A stretch of 64,000 bases of DNA from Rhizobium leguminosarum bv. viciae USDA 2370. Lineage in GTDB: Bacteria > Pseudomonadota > Alphaproteobacteria > Rhizobiales > Rhizobiaceae. The notes beneath the pieces are model-generated. The model did no database searches, was not told the origin of the DNA, and saw only the letters and a list, made by a program, of their open reading frames with translations. Below, one piece after another: positions 55,269 to 63,821 of the stretch; within the stretch, counting starts at the first letter, position 1; each line of letters begins with the position of its first letter. The stretch covers positions 310,381 to 374,380 of the forward strand of contig NZ_MRDL01000025.1 of NCBI RefSeq assembly GCF_002008365.1, read 5' to 3'. The translations under genes and the position numbers were made by a program.

Positions 55269-56777
55269 ATGATGGATCTTTTCAGCAATCTCGCGCTCGG
55301 CTTTGCGACGGCCGGAACTCCGGAAAACCTGTTCTTCTGCCTGATCGGCGTGCTGCTCGGCACGCTGATCGGCGTGCTGCCCGGCATCGGCGCCACGGCG
55401 ACGATCGCCATGCTCTTGCCAATCACCTTCCAGCTCGAGCCGGTCTCCTCGCTCATCATGCTCGCCGGCATCTATTACGGCGCGCAGTATGGTGGTTCCA
55501 CGACGGCGATCCTGATCAACATGCCGGGCGAATCCTCTTCGGCCGTCACCGCGATCGACGGTTACCAGATGGCCCGCAAGGGCAGGGCGGGGGCAGCGCT
55601 TGCGATCGCGGCGCTCGGCTCGTTCTTCGCCGGCACCGTGTCGACCTTTCTCGTCGCGATCTTCGCGCCACCGCTCACCGCAATCGCGCTGCAATTCGGT
55701 TCAGCGGAATATTTCTCGCTGATGATCGTCGGTCTCGTTTCCTCGATCGCTCTTGCGCATGGTTCTGTCGTCAAGGCGCTGGCGATGGTGGCGCTCGGGC
55801 TGCTGCTCGGCCTCGTCGGCACCGACATCTATACCGGCACGCCGCGCTTCACGCTCGGCATCCGCGAATATGCCGATGGGCTGAACTTCGTGGCGCTCGC
55901 CGTCGGTGTCTTCGGGGTGGCGGAAATCCTGCGCAATCTCGAGGGCGAGTCGACACGCACGGTGCTGATGGCCAAGGTGTCCGGCCTTTTGCCGTCCCGC
56001 CAGGAATTCAAGGAGATGATCGCGCCGGTCATTCGCGGTACGGCGATCGGTTCGGCGCTCGGCATCCTGCCGGGCGGTGGCGCCATCCTTGCCTCCTTCG
56101 CCTCCTATACGGTGGAAAAGCGGATGTCGAAGACGCCGGAGGAGTTCGGCAAGGGTGCGGTTGCCGGCGTCGCAGGGCCGGAATCGGCAAACAATGCCGG
56201 TGCGCAAACCTCGTTCATTCCGCTCCTGACGCTCGGCATTCCGGCCAATCCCGTCATGGCGCTGATGATCGGCGCAATGATCATCCAGGGCATCGTGCCC
56301 GGTCCGAACGTCGCCACCGAGCAGCCGGCGCTGTTCTGGGGCATCATCGCCTCGATGTGGATCGGCAACCTGATGCTGGTCATCCTCAACCTGCCGCTGA
56401 TCGGGCTCTGGGTGAAGCTCTTGACCGTGCCTTACTACGTGCTCTTCCCCGTCATCATGGCTTTCTGCTCGATCGGGGTCTACAGCGTCAACGCCAACGT
56501 CTACGATCTCTATGCCGTCGCCTTCTTCGGGCTCATCGGCTATGTGCTGGCAAAGCTTCGTTGCGAACCGGCGCCGCTCTTGCTCGGCTTCGTGCTTGGG
56601 CCGCTACTCGAAGAGAACCTCCGGCGCGCCATGATCCTGTCGCGTGGTGATCCGACGACCTTCGTCACGCGGCCGATCAGTGCCATTCTTCTGGCCATTG
56701 CGGTTGCCGTGCTGATCGTCGTCTTCCTGCCGAGCGTCAAGAAGAAGCGCGAGGAGGTGTTCGTCGAGGAGGCGTAG
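55269..56777 (+). CDS. tctA: tripartite tricarboxylate transporter large membrane subunit
   Basis: 502 residues with about eleven or twelve membrane segments. Signatures: GVLPGIGATATIAMLLPITF near residue 38, YYGAQYGGSTTAILINMPGE near 75 and the second half GTAIGSALGILPGGGAILAS near 258. Start six bases after tctB, with AGGAG; a second ATG is one codon on. It forms the transport channel. A family C repeat starts at its stop codon. Confidence 0.95.
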   Translation: MMDLFSNLALGFATAGTPENLFFCLIGVLLGTLIGVLPGIGATATIAMLLPITFQLEPVSSLIMLAGIYYGAQYGGSTTAILINMPGESSSAVTAIDGYQMARKGRAGAALAIAALGSFFAGTVSTFLVAIFAPPLTAIALQFGSAEYFSLMIVGLVSSIALAHGSVVKALAMVALGLLLGLVGTDIYTGTPRFTLGIREYADGLNFVALAVGVFGVAEILRNLEGESTRTVLMAKVSGLLPSRQEFKEMIAPVIRGTAIGSALGILPGGGAILASFASYTVEKRMSKTPEEFGKGAVAGVAGPESANNAGAQTSFIPLLTLGIPANPVMALMIGAMIIQGIVPGPNVATEQPALFWGIIASMWIGNLMLVILNLPLIGLWVKLLTVPYYVLFPVIMAFCSIGVYSVNANVYDLYAVAFFGLIGYVLAKLRCEPAPLLLGFVLGPLLEENLRRAMILSRGDPTTFVTRPISAILLAIAVAVLIVVFLPSVKKKREEVFVEEA

Positions 56778-56884
56778 AGCATGATGCCGAAAAGTGTGAG
56801 CGGTTTTCGGACGACATCATGCTCTAACTCTTTAATTGAGAACAGGATTCAGATTTTTGGCCCGGCCTAAAATCATCCTGTTCT
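56776..56884. repeat. short intergenic repeat, family C, copy 2
   Basis: It begins AGAGCATGATGCCGAAAAGT, contains an inverted copy of its own start (ACATCATGCTCT), then a spacer with TTTAATTGAGAACAGGAT and ends AAAATCATCCTGTTCT. Copy 1 at 3205-3271 has the ends without this spacer. It overlaps the last bases of the tctA stop codon. Confidence 0.78.
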
Positions 56885-56992
56885 GGGGTTGAACTTGTGG
56901 GCCGTTTGATAAACAAAGAATGATCTGATGCGGGCGCCGGTTGGGCGCCCGTTTCGCATGACAGGATATCCAGGCCCCAGGACCATTGCCCG

Positions 56993-58162
56993 ATGAGCAT
57001 TCCCGCCCGGATCAAGGACGATCTGCCGTTTCTGACCTCCCTGCGCCGCGACCTGCACGCGCATCCCGAACTCGGTTTCGAGGAGGAGCGTACCGCCGGC
57101 ATCGTCGCGAGGCTTCTCGAAGAAGCTGGTATCACGGTGCATCCCGGCCTCGGCGGCACCGGCGTGGTCGGCACGCTACAGCTCGGCAACGGCTCGCGCA
57201 GGATCGGGCTGCGTGCCGATATGGATGCGCTTGCCATGCCTGAAATGGCAGAGCGGCCTTATAAATCGACCGCGCCCGGCAAGATGCATGCCTGCGGCCA
57301 TGACGGCCATACGGCGATGCTCCTCGGCGCTGCGCGGCATCTTGCTGCGACGCGGAATTTTTCCGGCACGGTGCATTTCATCTTCCAGCCGGCCGAAGAA
57401 GGGCGAGGCGGAGCAAGGCGCATGGTCGAGGAGGGGCTGTTTAAGCTTTTTCCCTGCGATGCCGTCTACGGGCTGCATAACATGCCTGGGCTTGCGGTCG
57501 ATGAGATCGCCGTGGTCGAGGGACCGCAGCTTGCCTCCTCCGACAGCTGGCGCATGACCTTCCGCGGGACCGGCACACATGGCGCCAAGCCACATCTCGG
57601 CCGCGATCCGATCACGGCCGCCGGCACATTCCTGTCATCGCTGCAGACGATCGTCGGACGGGTGGTCGATCCGCTGCAGCCGGCCGTCGTCAGCGCCTGT
57701 TTCCTGCGGGCGGGCGACCCGAAGGCGCTGAACGTCATTCCTGATATCGTCGAGATCGGCGGGACGGCGCGGGCCTATTCGTCTGATGTGCGTAATCAGC
57801 TGGAGACCGAGATCGGACGACTGGCGCAGGGTAGTGCAGCTATGTACGACATCACCGTGGACTATGCATTCGAACGGCGGATTCCGCCTGTCATCAATGA
57901 CGCGGATGCGACCATGCGGGCGCTCGCGGCGGCCGGCTCGGTGTTTGGCGGGAAGGTGCAGACAAGTTTTCCGCCGTCGACGGCGGGCGACGATTTCGCC
58001 TTTTTCGCCCAGAATGCGCCGGGCTGTTACGTCTGGCTCGGCAACGGCCCGGCGGTGGACGGCGCGCTGCATCACAACACGGCTTATGATTTCAACGATG
58101 AAGCGCTTGGTTATGGGGCGGCTTACTGGGTGGCGTTGGTCGAGCGGGAATTGAAGGTCTAG
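56993..58162 (+). CDS. M20 family amidohydrolase (hippurate hydrolase / aminoacylase type)
   Basis: 389 residues. Hydrolyses N-acyl amino acids or similar amides with a two-metal centre. RRDLHAHPELGFEEERT, LRADMDALAMPE, the metal cysteine-histidine block KMHACGHDGHTAMLLG, FQPAEEGRGGARRMVEEG and the late His in DGALHHNTAYDFND are all in place. A dimerisation insert spans about residues 185-295. It stands after the Tct operon but is separated by a repeat. Exact substrate unknown. Confidence 0.92.
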   Translation: MSIPARIKDDLPFLTSLRRDLHAHPELGFEEERTAGIVARLLEEAGITVHPGLGGTGVVGTLQLGNGSRRIGLRADMDALAMPEMAERPYKSTAPGKMHACGHDGHTAMLLGAARHLAATRNFSGTVHFIFQPAEEGRGGARRMVEEGLFKLFPCDAVYGLHNMPGLAVDEIAVVEGPQLASSDSWRMTFRGTGTHGAKPHLGRDPITAAGTFLSSLQTIVGRVVDPLQPAVVSACFLRAGDPKALNVIPDIVEIGGTARAYSSDVRNQLETEIGRLAQGSAAMYDITVDYAFERRIPPVINDADATMRALAAAGSVFGGKVQTSFPPSTAGDDFAFFAQNAPGCYVWLGNGPAVDGALHHNTAYDFNDEALGYGAAYWVALVERELKV

Positions 58163-58219
58163 CTGGAGTTTGAGGTGGCGGGACGCACGCCCCTTTGTAT
58201 AGGGTCTGTGCGTCTCGGC

Positions 58220-60007
58220 TTACATAACCTCCAGCACCGGACTCTCAAGCACTTTCCCCGTCACCACATCGGCAATTCCCCGATCCGTCTGGTGCGGGCC
58301 GGCATTGCAGGCGAGCGTTGCGCCGAAGCAGGCCTTGAAGACCCGATAGGGTGGTTTCCAGTCGACAATCTTTTCCATGGCCTTGCGGATGCCGACGAAG
58401 GCCAAGGCGGTCTCCTTCAGCGATGCATCCGTCACCAGGCCGGAGAGCGGCAGCCGCAGGATCGCCTCGATTCGGCCGTCCGTGGCGACCGCCATGCCGC
58501 CGCCGGCTGATATGACGGCGTTGGCGGCGAGCGTCATGTCGCGCGCGTTGCCGCCAAAGACGGTGAGGTTGTGGCTGTCATGCGAAACAGTGGTACAGAA
58601 GGCGCCGCGCCATTCACCCCAGCCGGTGAGGAAGCCGATACGCGGGGTACCATCGGCTTTGCCGTGGCGATGGGCGACGGCGATCATGGCGCTGCCGGCC
58701 GGCGGAACGACGAAACCGTCCCTGACCTCGGTTTCGGCCTCGCCCCATTGCGTGAAGCGCGGGCGGTCGATGGTGGCGACGCGGACGCGCTCGCCCTTCG
58801 CCGGAATGCGGAAATCATTCTCAGTCAGCGGCGGCAGCTTCACCGAATTGACAAGCGGCGCCGTATCAATCTGCTGGACGGCAGCCTGCATGCTGCCGTT
58901 GCGGGCAGCGATGCGGCCACCTGATATGACCAGCCGTGCCCGGAATTCCATGAGGTCGTCGAAGAGCACAATGTCGGCGCGGCGGCCGGCGGCGACAAGG
59001 CCGAGATCGGTGCGCTTCAGACGTTGTGCGGCATTGAAAGTCGCGGCACGGATGGCCCATTCCGGCTTCATGCCGTAGCGCACCAAGCGCCTGATGACGT
59101 CGTCGAGGCCACCATCTTCCTGGAGTTCGTCGGGAAAGACGTCGTCAGTGCAGAGCGTGACGGTCGGAGGCAGGTGACCGAGACCGTTCAGCACATCGAC
59201 GAACTCCTTCAGCAGATGGTCGTGCGAGCCGCGCAGCTCGATCGTCAGGCCGGCGGTAAGCTTGGCGAGGAGATCGGCACCGGAGGTAAGTTCGTGGTCG
59301 GAGGTGATGCCCGATGCCATGAAGGCGTTGAGATCGGCGCCTTCGAGGCCGCGGGCATGGCCGCAGACGAGCTTGCCGGCGGCGAGGCCGGCATTGACGA
59401 TGGCCGCCATGCGCGGATCGCCGTCGATGACGCCGCGCATGTTCATCACTTCGGCGATGCCGTCGACGGCGGAGGAGCGCAGCATCTCGGCGACGACGGA
59501 GGCATCGAAATCGGCGCCGGCAAGTTCCAGGCCCGGTGCGGAGGGCACGCAGGAGGGCGCGAGCAGGATCATGCGCAGCGGCAGGCAGCGCGCCGCCTCG
59601 ATCGCCCAGCGCACGCCGTCGAGCCCGTGGACGTTGCCGAATTCATGCGGATCCCAGACGATCGTGGTGACGCCGCGCGGCAGGACGGCGCTTGCATATT
59701 CGGCCGGTGTCACCATCGAACTTTCGACATGCATGTGCGTGTCGATCAGGCCGGGCGTCATGATGCTGCCCGAGGCATTGATGATCTCGACGGCATCCGT
59801 GCGGCTTGCCGGGGCATGGACGCTTGATATCAGCGCGCCGACGAGGCCGACATCGGCTTCCCGGATTAGGCCTGTCACCGCATCGAGCAACCGGCCACCG
59901 GTGATCAGCATGTCGAAAGGGGCGTCGCCGCGCGCAGCAGCGACGGCGCGGGCGCGCAAGGCGGGATCATTGAGATCGGCGGGTTCTTGACGAGGGATGG
60001 CGGTCAT
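58220..60007 (-). CDS. ade: adenine deaminase
   Basis: 595 residues of the amidohydrolase superfamily. It converts adenine to hypoxanthine and ammonia. Motifs: TPGLIDTHMHVESSMVTPAE (HxH metal site) near residue 85, TIVWDPHEFGNVHG, VCGHARGLEGADLNAFMA with SDHE, and TLCTDDVFPDELQEDGG near 290. It is the last gene of a minus-strand purine salvage unit, overlapping the nucleoside hydrolase gene by four bases (ATGA). The pair fits ribonucleoside cleavage followed by adenine deamination. Confidence 0.94.
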   Translation of the reverse strand: MTAIPRQEPADLNDPALRARAVAAARGDAPFDMLITGGRLLDAVTGLIREADVGLVGALISSVHAPASRTDAVEIINASGSIMTPGLIDTHMHVESSMVTPAEYASAVLPRGVTTIVWDPHEFGNVHGLDGVRWAIEAARCLPLRMILLAPSCVPSAPGLELAGADFDASVVAEMLRSSAVDGIAEVMNMRGVIDGDPRMAAIVNAGLAAGKLVCGHARGLEGADLNAFMASGITSDHELTSGADLLAKLTAGLTIELRGSHDHLLKEFVDVLNGLGHLPPTVTLCTDDVFPDELQEDGGLDDVIRRLVRYGMKPEWAIRAATFNAAQRLKRTDLGLVAAGRRADIVLFDDLMEFRARLVISGGRIAARNGSMQAAVQQIDTAPLVNSVKLPPLTENDFRIPAKGERVRVATIDRPRFTQWGEAETEVRDGFVVPPAGSAMIAVAHRHGKADGTPRIGFLTGWGEWRGAFCTTVSHDSHNLTVFGGNARDMTLAANAVISAGGGMAVATDGRIEAILRLPLSGLVTDASLKETALAFVGIRKAMEKIVDWKPPYRVFKACFGATLACNAGPHQTDRGIADVVTGKVLESPVLEVM

Positions 60008-60924
60008 TTGCGGGCCTCGTTGACCAAAGCGGCGAGAATGATGACACGCGCCATGTCGGCATCGATGTCGGCGGCGAATTGGGCATTGAAGGTCGCATGC
60101 GTGGCGCGGGTCTCGACGACGGTGCGGCCACGGGTGAGGGCACCCTGCAGCTCGACGTCAATACGCGCGGGGCGGAAGCTGACGATATCTGGAGTGACGA
60201 AGGCGACCGCGGCGGAAGGGTCGTAGATCGCCATGGCTGGGCGGCCGCGGCTGGTGCCGATGCGGATATAACCCGAAAACATATCGGCGATGAGTTCGGC
60301 ATTGACACCGCCGGCATGGCGCACCGGCTCGGCATCCTCGGGTCTTGCCAGCACCTTGCGGCAGAGGTCGAGATCGACCATGCGCAGCGGCAAGCCGTGG
60401 GCGATGACGATCGACAGGGCTTCGGGATCGGCGAGCGCATTGAATTCGGCGGAGGCCGTATGGTTGCCTGATGTGACGCCGCCGCCCATCCAGACGAGTT
60501 CGGTGATACGGGCGGCAAGATCGGGTCGGGCAAGCGCCACGGCAGCGATGTTGGTGAGCGGGCCGAGCGCCAGGATGCGGTGCTGGCCTTTGCGCTCCAG
60601 CCAGCGGCAGAGTGCTGCGAAGGCATCGCTTTCGGCAAGGGCAGCCGCCTGCGGCAGGCTCTTGCCTGATGTCGGGATGCCGGTTTCGCCAAGGATCGCC
60701 TGAGCGGTTTCGAGCTTGCCGAGAACAGGCATGGCGCGACCCGTGTGGATGGGGAATTTCCAGCCGAAGGCACTGGCTGCACCTGCGGCATTCATTCTCA
60801 CCTGCGGCAACGGCGTATTGCCGAAGACCAGTGATACGCCGTCGATCTCGAATTCAGACTGCACGACCACCAGAATGGCGGCGATATCGTCGAAACCCAT
60901 GTCTGTGTCGATCCAGACGCCCAT
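60004..60924 (-). CDS. nucleoside hydrolase (IunH family)
   Basis: 306 residues. It splits ribonucleosides into base and ribose. The calcium-binding N-terminal motif is DTDMGFDDIAAI (Met where DTDPG is usual); later blocks include ALGPLTNIAAVALARPD, WMGGGVTSGNHTASAEFNAL and DPSAAVAFVTPD. The start at 60924 is the family start; the longer frame adds 30 residues in the region of the upstream small ORF. Coupled to adenine deaminase. Probably regulated by the upstream LacI protein. Confidence 0.9.
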   Translation of the reverse strand: MGVWIDTDMGFDDIAAILVVVQSEFEIDGVSLVFGNTPLPQVRMNAAGAASAFGWKFPIHTGRAMPVLGKLETAQAILGETGIPTSGKSLPQAAALAESDAFAALCRWLERKGQHRILALGPLTNIAAVALARPDLAARITELVWMGGGVTSGNHTASAEFNALADPEALSIVIAHGLPLRMVDLDLCRKVLARPEDAEPVRHAGGVNAELIADMFSGYIRIGTSRGRPAMAIYDPSAAVAFVTPDIVSFRPARIDVELQGALTRGRTVVETRATHATFNAQFAADIDADMARVIILAALVNEARK

Positions 60925-60928
60925 GATT

Positions 60929-61030
60929 TCACCCGGACCGTTTGAGGGTTGCCGCGCCGGCAACCGGCAGATCGAAGGCGAGCGCGGTATCGAGGAGGAG
61001 TGCTGCCGAGGCAATGAAGGCTTTTTTCAT
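60929..61030 (-). CDS. orphan signal-peptide ORF (33 residues), probable remnant
   Basis: The ATG at 61030 is one base after the stop of the LacI gene, with GGAGAAC before it. Product MKKAFIASAALLLDTALAFD then LPVAGAATLKRSG and stop. The first 20 or so residues look like the signal peptide of a periplasmic binding protein. It occupies the position where related operons often have a transporter gene, so it may be what remains after a deletion; alternatively it is a leader peptide. Confidence 0.4.
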   Translation of the reverse strand: MKKAFIASAALLLDTALAFDLPVAGAATLKRSG

Positions 61031-61031
61031 C

Positions 61032-62075
61032 TTACATGTTCTCCATCTCTGAAGTCTTTTGTGCCGGTTTCGCAGGCCCGGATGATTGGCGGACGATCAG
61101 CTGCATGGCGACGCGTTCAATCTTCGCGGTAACGAGCACGCCCTCCCGGATGCCGCTTGTTTTTATCGTATCCACCAGCGCCGACACGGCAATTTCGGCA
61201 ATCCTCTCGATGTCCATCCGGACCGTAGTCAGCGACGGCGTAACAACAGGCGACCAGATGAGGTCATCGAAGCCGGTGACACTGACATCGGCGGGAATGT
61301 TGATGCCAGCCTGCTGCAACTCCGTCAGTGCCCGCAACGCGTGCAGGTCGGAGAGGGCTGCGAAGGCGGTGAAACCCTGCCTGACTTTTTCGGCGAGGCC
61401 GAGCGGGCAGCCAATGCCGTTCTCCTGCTCCAGCCGGTCGATCCACAGGGTTTCCGAATGCATGCCCGGGCGCATACCGGAGCGGATGCCGCCGGTGCGG
61501 TCATTCTGAACGTTGGATTCCTGGTTGTTGCCGATGATGAGAACACGGCGATGGCCGAGACCCGCGAGGTGGCCGGCGATTTCGAACCCGCCCTGCCAGT
61601 GGTCGGCAGCAACGGTGTTTCCAGGCGTCGAGGGAGTGTCAATGATGGCGACCGGACAGGCAGCGGCTGAAATGCGGGTGGCGCGGCGGGGAATGATGAC
61701 CATGCCGTCGACGCCGCGCTCGACCAGCCGGTTGATCGCCTCGGTCTGGGCGGCGACATCGCCGCGGGAATCGGCGATCAGCACGCCGTAACCGGCGGCG
61801 GAGGCTGCGAATTCGATCGCCTGGGCGATCTTCGGGAATAGCGGGTTAGCGATATCGGGCAGCACCAGGCCGAGAACGCCGCTGCGGCCGGTCCGCAACG
61901 CCCGGCCGGCCTGGCTCGGGACGTAACCCAATTCGGCTGCGTGCTCGCGGATTCGTTCGACCAGTTGGCCGGAGACCCGCCCCTTGCCGGAAAGAGCGTT
62001 GGAGACCGTCGCGACGGAGACGCCGAGCGACGTCGCAATCCTGCTGAGGTTCGGTCCCGGGCGCGATGGAGGCAT
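61032..62075 (-). CDS. LacI family transcriptional regulator
   Basis: 347 residues. N-terminal helix-turn-helix NLSRIATSLGVSVATVSNAL with hinge GYVPSQAGRALRTGRSG, then a sugar-binding-protein-like effector domain (GVLGLVLPDIANPLFPKIAQ, VSVTGFDDLIWSPVVTPSLT). It is the first gene of the minus-strand unit leading to nucleoside hydrolase and adenine deaminase, so a nucleoside or purine effector is likely. A palindromic operator lies 14 bases upstream of its start, implying self-repression. Confidence 0.92.
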   Translation of the reverse strand: MPPSRPGPNLSRIATSLGVSVATVSNALSGKGRVSGQLVERIREHAAELGYVPSQAGRALRTGRSGVLGLVLPDIANPLFPKIAQAIEFAASAAGYGVLIADSRGDVAAQTEAINRLVERGVDGMVIIPRRATRISAAACPVAIIDTPSTPGNTVAADHWQGGFEIAGHLAGLGHRRVLIIGNNQESNVQNDRTGGIRSGMRPGMHSETLWIDRLEQENGIGCPLGLAEKVRQGFTAFAALSDLHALRALTELQQAGINIPADVSVTGFDDLIWSPVVTPSLTTVRMDIERIAEIAVSALVDTIKTSGIREGVLVTAKIERVAMQLIVRQSSGPAKPAQKTSEMENM

Positions 62076-62088
62076 ATTTGGGGCGTTC

Positions 62089-62106
62089 TGATTAAACGAT
62101 TAATCA
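62089..62106. promoter_or_regulatory. LacI-type operator
   Basis: TGATTAA-ACGA-TTAATCA: seven-base perfect arms, with a central CG as is typical of LacI-family operators. It is placed directly upstream of the lacI-type gene. Assignment to that regulator is inference. Confidence 0.65.
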
Positions 62107-62194
62107 AGGCCATACATCAGCTCTTTCTGCTTGTCGATTCTAAATTCATCCTCTGCGCAATTATCTGGCGGCGGAATTCAGCGGCTACGAAAAA

Positions 62195-62219
62195 GCCCCG
62201 CGAGATGATCGCGGGGCTC
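62195..62219 (-). terminator. rho-independent terminator after the outer membrane factor gene
   Basis: GCCCCGCG and CGCGGGGC pair around AGATGAT, and the minus strand continues into TTTTT. Confidence 0.9.
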
Positions 62220-62246
62220 AGTATTTCCAGAAAGGTCAAACGCCGG

Positions 62247-63671
62247 TCAGCTCTTGGCGGGCTTCACTGGCGCGGTGGTTTTGCCGCCGGGGGCGAAACC
62301 GCCGCCGATCGCGATGTTCAGCGAGACATAGTCTTTGGCCATCTGCTGGACGGATGCGGCAAGGCTTGCCTGGGCGAGCGAAACCTGGCGCTGCGCGTCA
62401 AGAACGTCGAGCAGCGAGGAGGCGCCGTCCTTGTAGGATGCTGTGGAAAGTTCGAGCGTTTCCTGCGTGGTCTTCACCTGGGCCTGAAGTGCCGCGACCG
62501 TTTGAGCGTCACGCCGGACGGCCGAAAGTGCGTTTTCGACCTGCTCGACCGCGGTCAACACCGTCGACTTCCAGTTGAGATAGGCGGTCGCGGCATCGGA
62601 CTGTGCCGACTTGACGTTGGCGCGAAGGCGGCCACCATCGAAGATCGGCAGGTTGAGCGTCGGGCCGAAGGACCAGGGCGTCAGGCCGCCATGGATGCCA
62701 CGCTGATTGATGTAGGACGGCGAGATCGAGCCGCTAAGCGAGATGCTCGGATAAAGCTGCGCCTGGGCAACGCCGATATTGGCTGTTGCGGCGGCAAGAT
62801 CACGTTCCGCGACGCGGATGTCCGGGCGATTGCGGATCAGGTCGGCCGGGATGCCGGAGGTGATGCCGCCGCGGAATACCGGCTGACCGGAGCCCTTCAG
62901 CAATTCATCGACAAGAGCCGAAGCCGGCAGGCCGAGCAGCGTGGCGATGTGATGGGCTGATATGCGGATGTTGGTTTCAAGGCCCGGAATTTCGGCGAGC
63001 GTCGACTGGACGAGACCTTCGGCCTGAACGACATCAAGACGCGACGCGGCGCCGGCTTCAAGCTGGAACTTGGTAAGTTCGTAGGTTTCCTGGCGAGACT
63101 TCAAGTTGGCCTTCGAAAGCGCCAGGCGCTGCTGATAGAAGCGAACGTCGATATAGCTCGAGACAAGGTCCTGAATGAGGGTCAGCCTGGCAACGTCAGC
63201 CGATGCGTAAGCGGAATCGAGCGAGGCAAGCGCGCTCTCCGTATTGCGCTTGTAAAGCCCGAATAGATCGAGCAGCCAGCTCAGCTGGACGTCGCCGGCA
63301 CTGGTGTTGCGCGTGTCGAGCTGCGTGCGCAGCTCGCCCTTCTGGCCGCTGACCGTTTGCGAGGCGCCGACCGTCAGGCTCGGCAGGCCGCCGGCGCCGG
63401 CGGTGGTGACGTTTGCGGAAGCTGCATTGATTCTTTCGATCGCCTGCTGAACTGTCAGGTTCTGATCGAGGCCGGCCTTGACGTAGCCGTTCAGTCTTGA
63501 ATCCTTGAAGGCGGTCCACCATGCTGCAGTAGCAACATCGCCATCACTCTTGGTCCCACCCTCTCCGAATTTGGCGGGCAGCGGCATCTCAGGAGGAACA
63601 TGATCCGGGCCCACAACGCAGCCCGACAATAATAACAATAATGCCGGTGTGGCAAAACGAAGAGATACCAT
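62247..63671 (-). CDS. RND efflux outer membrane factor lipoprotein (NodT/OprM type)
   Basis: 474 residues. Lipoprotein signal with lipobox LLLSGC near residue 17, then the two outer membrane efflux protein repeats: AAWWTAFKDSRLNGYVKAGL opens the first, and the conserved IRNRPDIRVAERDLAAATAN near residue 285 opens the second; LFGLYKRNTESALASLDSAY is a typical helix. It forms the exit duct for an RND pump. The adjacent upstream RND gene at 63822 is probably its pump; 150 bases separate them. Confidence 0.93.
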   Translation of the reverse strand: MVSLRFATPALLLLLSGCVVGPDHVPPEMPLPAKFGEGGTKSDGDVATAAWWTAFKDSRLNGYVKAGLDQNLTVQQAIERINAASANVTTAGAGGLPSLTVGASQTVSGQKGELRTQLDTRNTSAGDVQLSWLLDLFGLYKRNTESALASLDSAYASADVARLTLIQDLVSSYIDVRFYQQRLALSKANLKSRQETYELTKFQLEAGAASRLDVVQAEGLVQSTLAEIPGLETNIRISAHHIATLLGLPASALVDELLKGSGQPVFRGGITSGIPADLIRNRPDIRVAERDLAAATANIGVAQAQLYPSISLSGSISPSYINQRGIHGGLTPWSFGPTLNLPIFDGGRLRANVKSAQSDAATAYLNWKSTVLTAVEQVENALSAVRRDAQTVAALQAQVKTTQETLELSTASYKDGASSLLDVLDAQRQVSLAQASLAASVQQMAKDYVSLNIAIGGGFAPGGKTTAPVKPAKS

Positions 63672-63821
63672 TCATTTCATCCTGTACTCGAGCAAGTCAA
63701 TTCTTGTCCAAAGCTTCATGCTTCACTATCGGCCGCCGCGCCTCGTTCTACCAAAAACACCATTCCGAAGCAGTCGGGCGCAATGTAGCAACGGCAACTG
63801 CATTATCACAGTGCATTTATA

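Noticed and set aside
54716..56650. 644-codon plus frame across tctB and tctA
   Set aside because: It is a shifted frame over two recognised membrane protein genes, very Arg-rich and without motifs.
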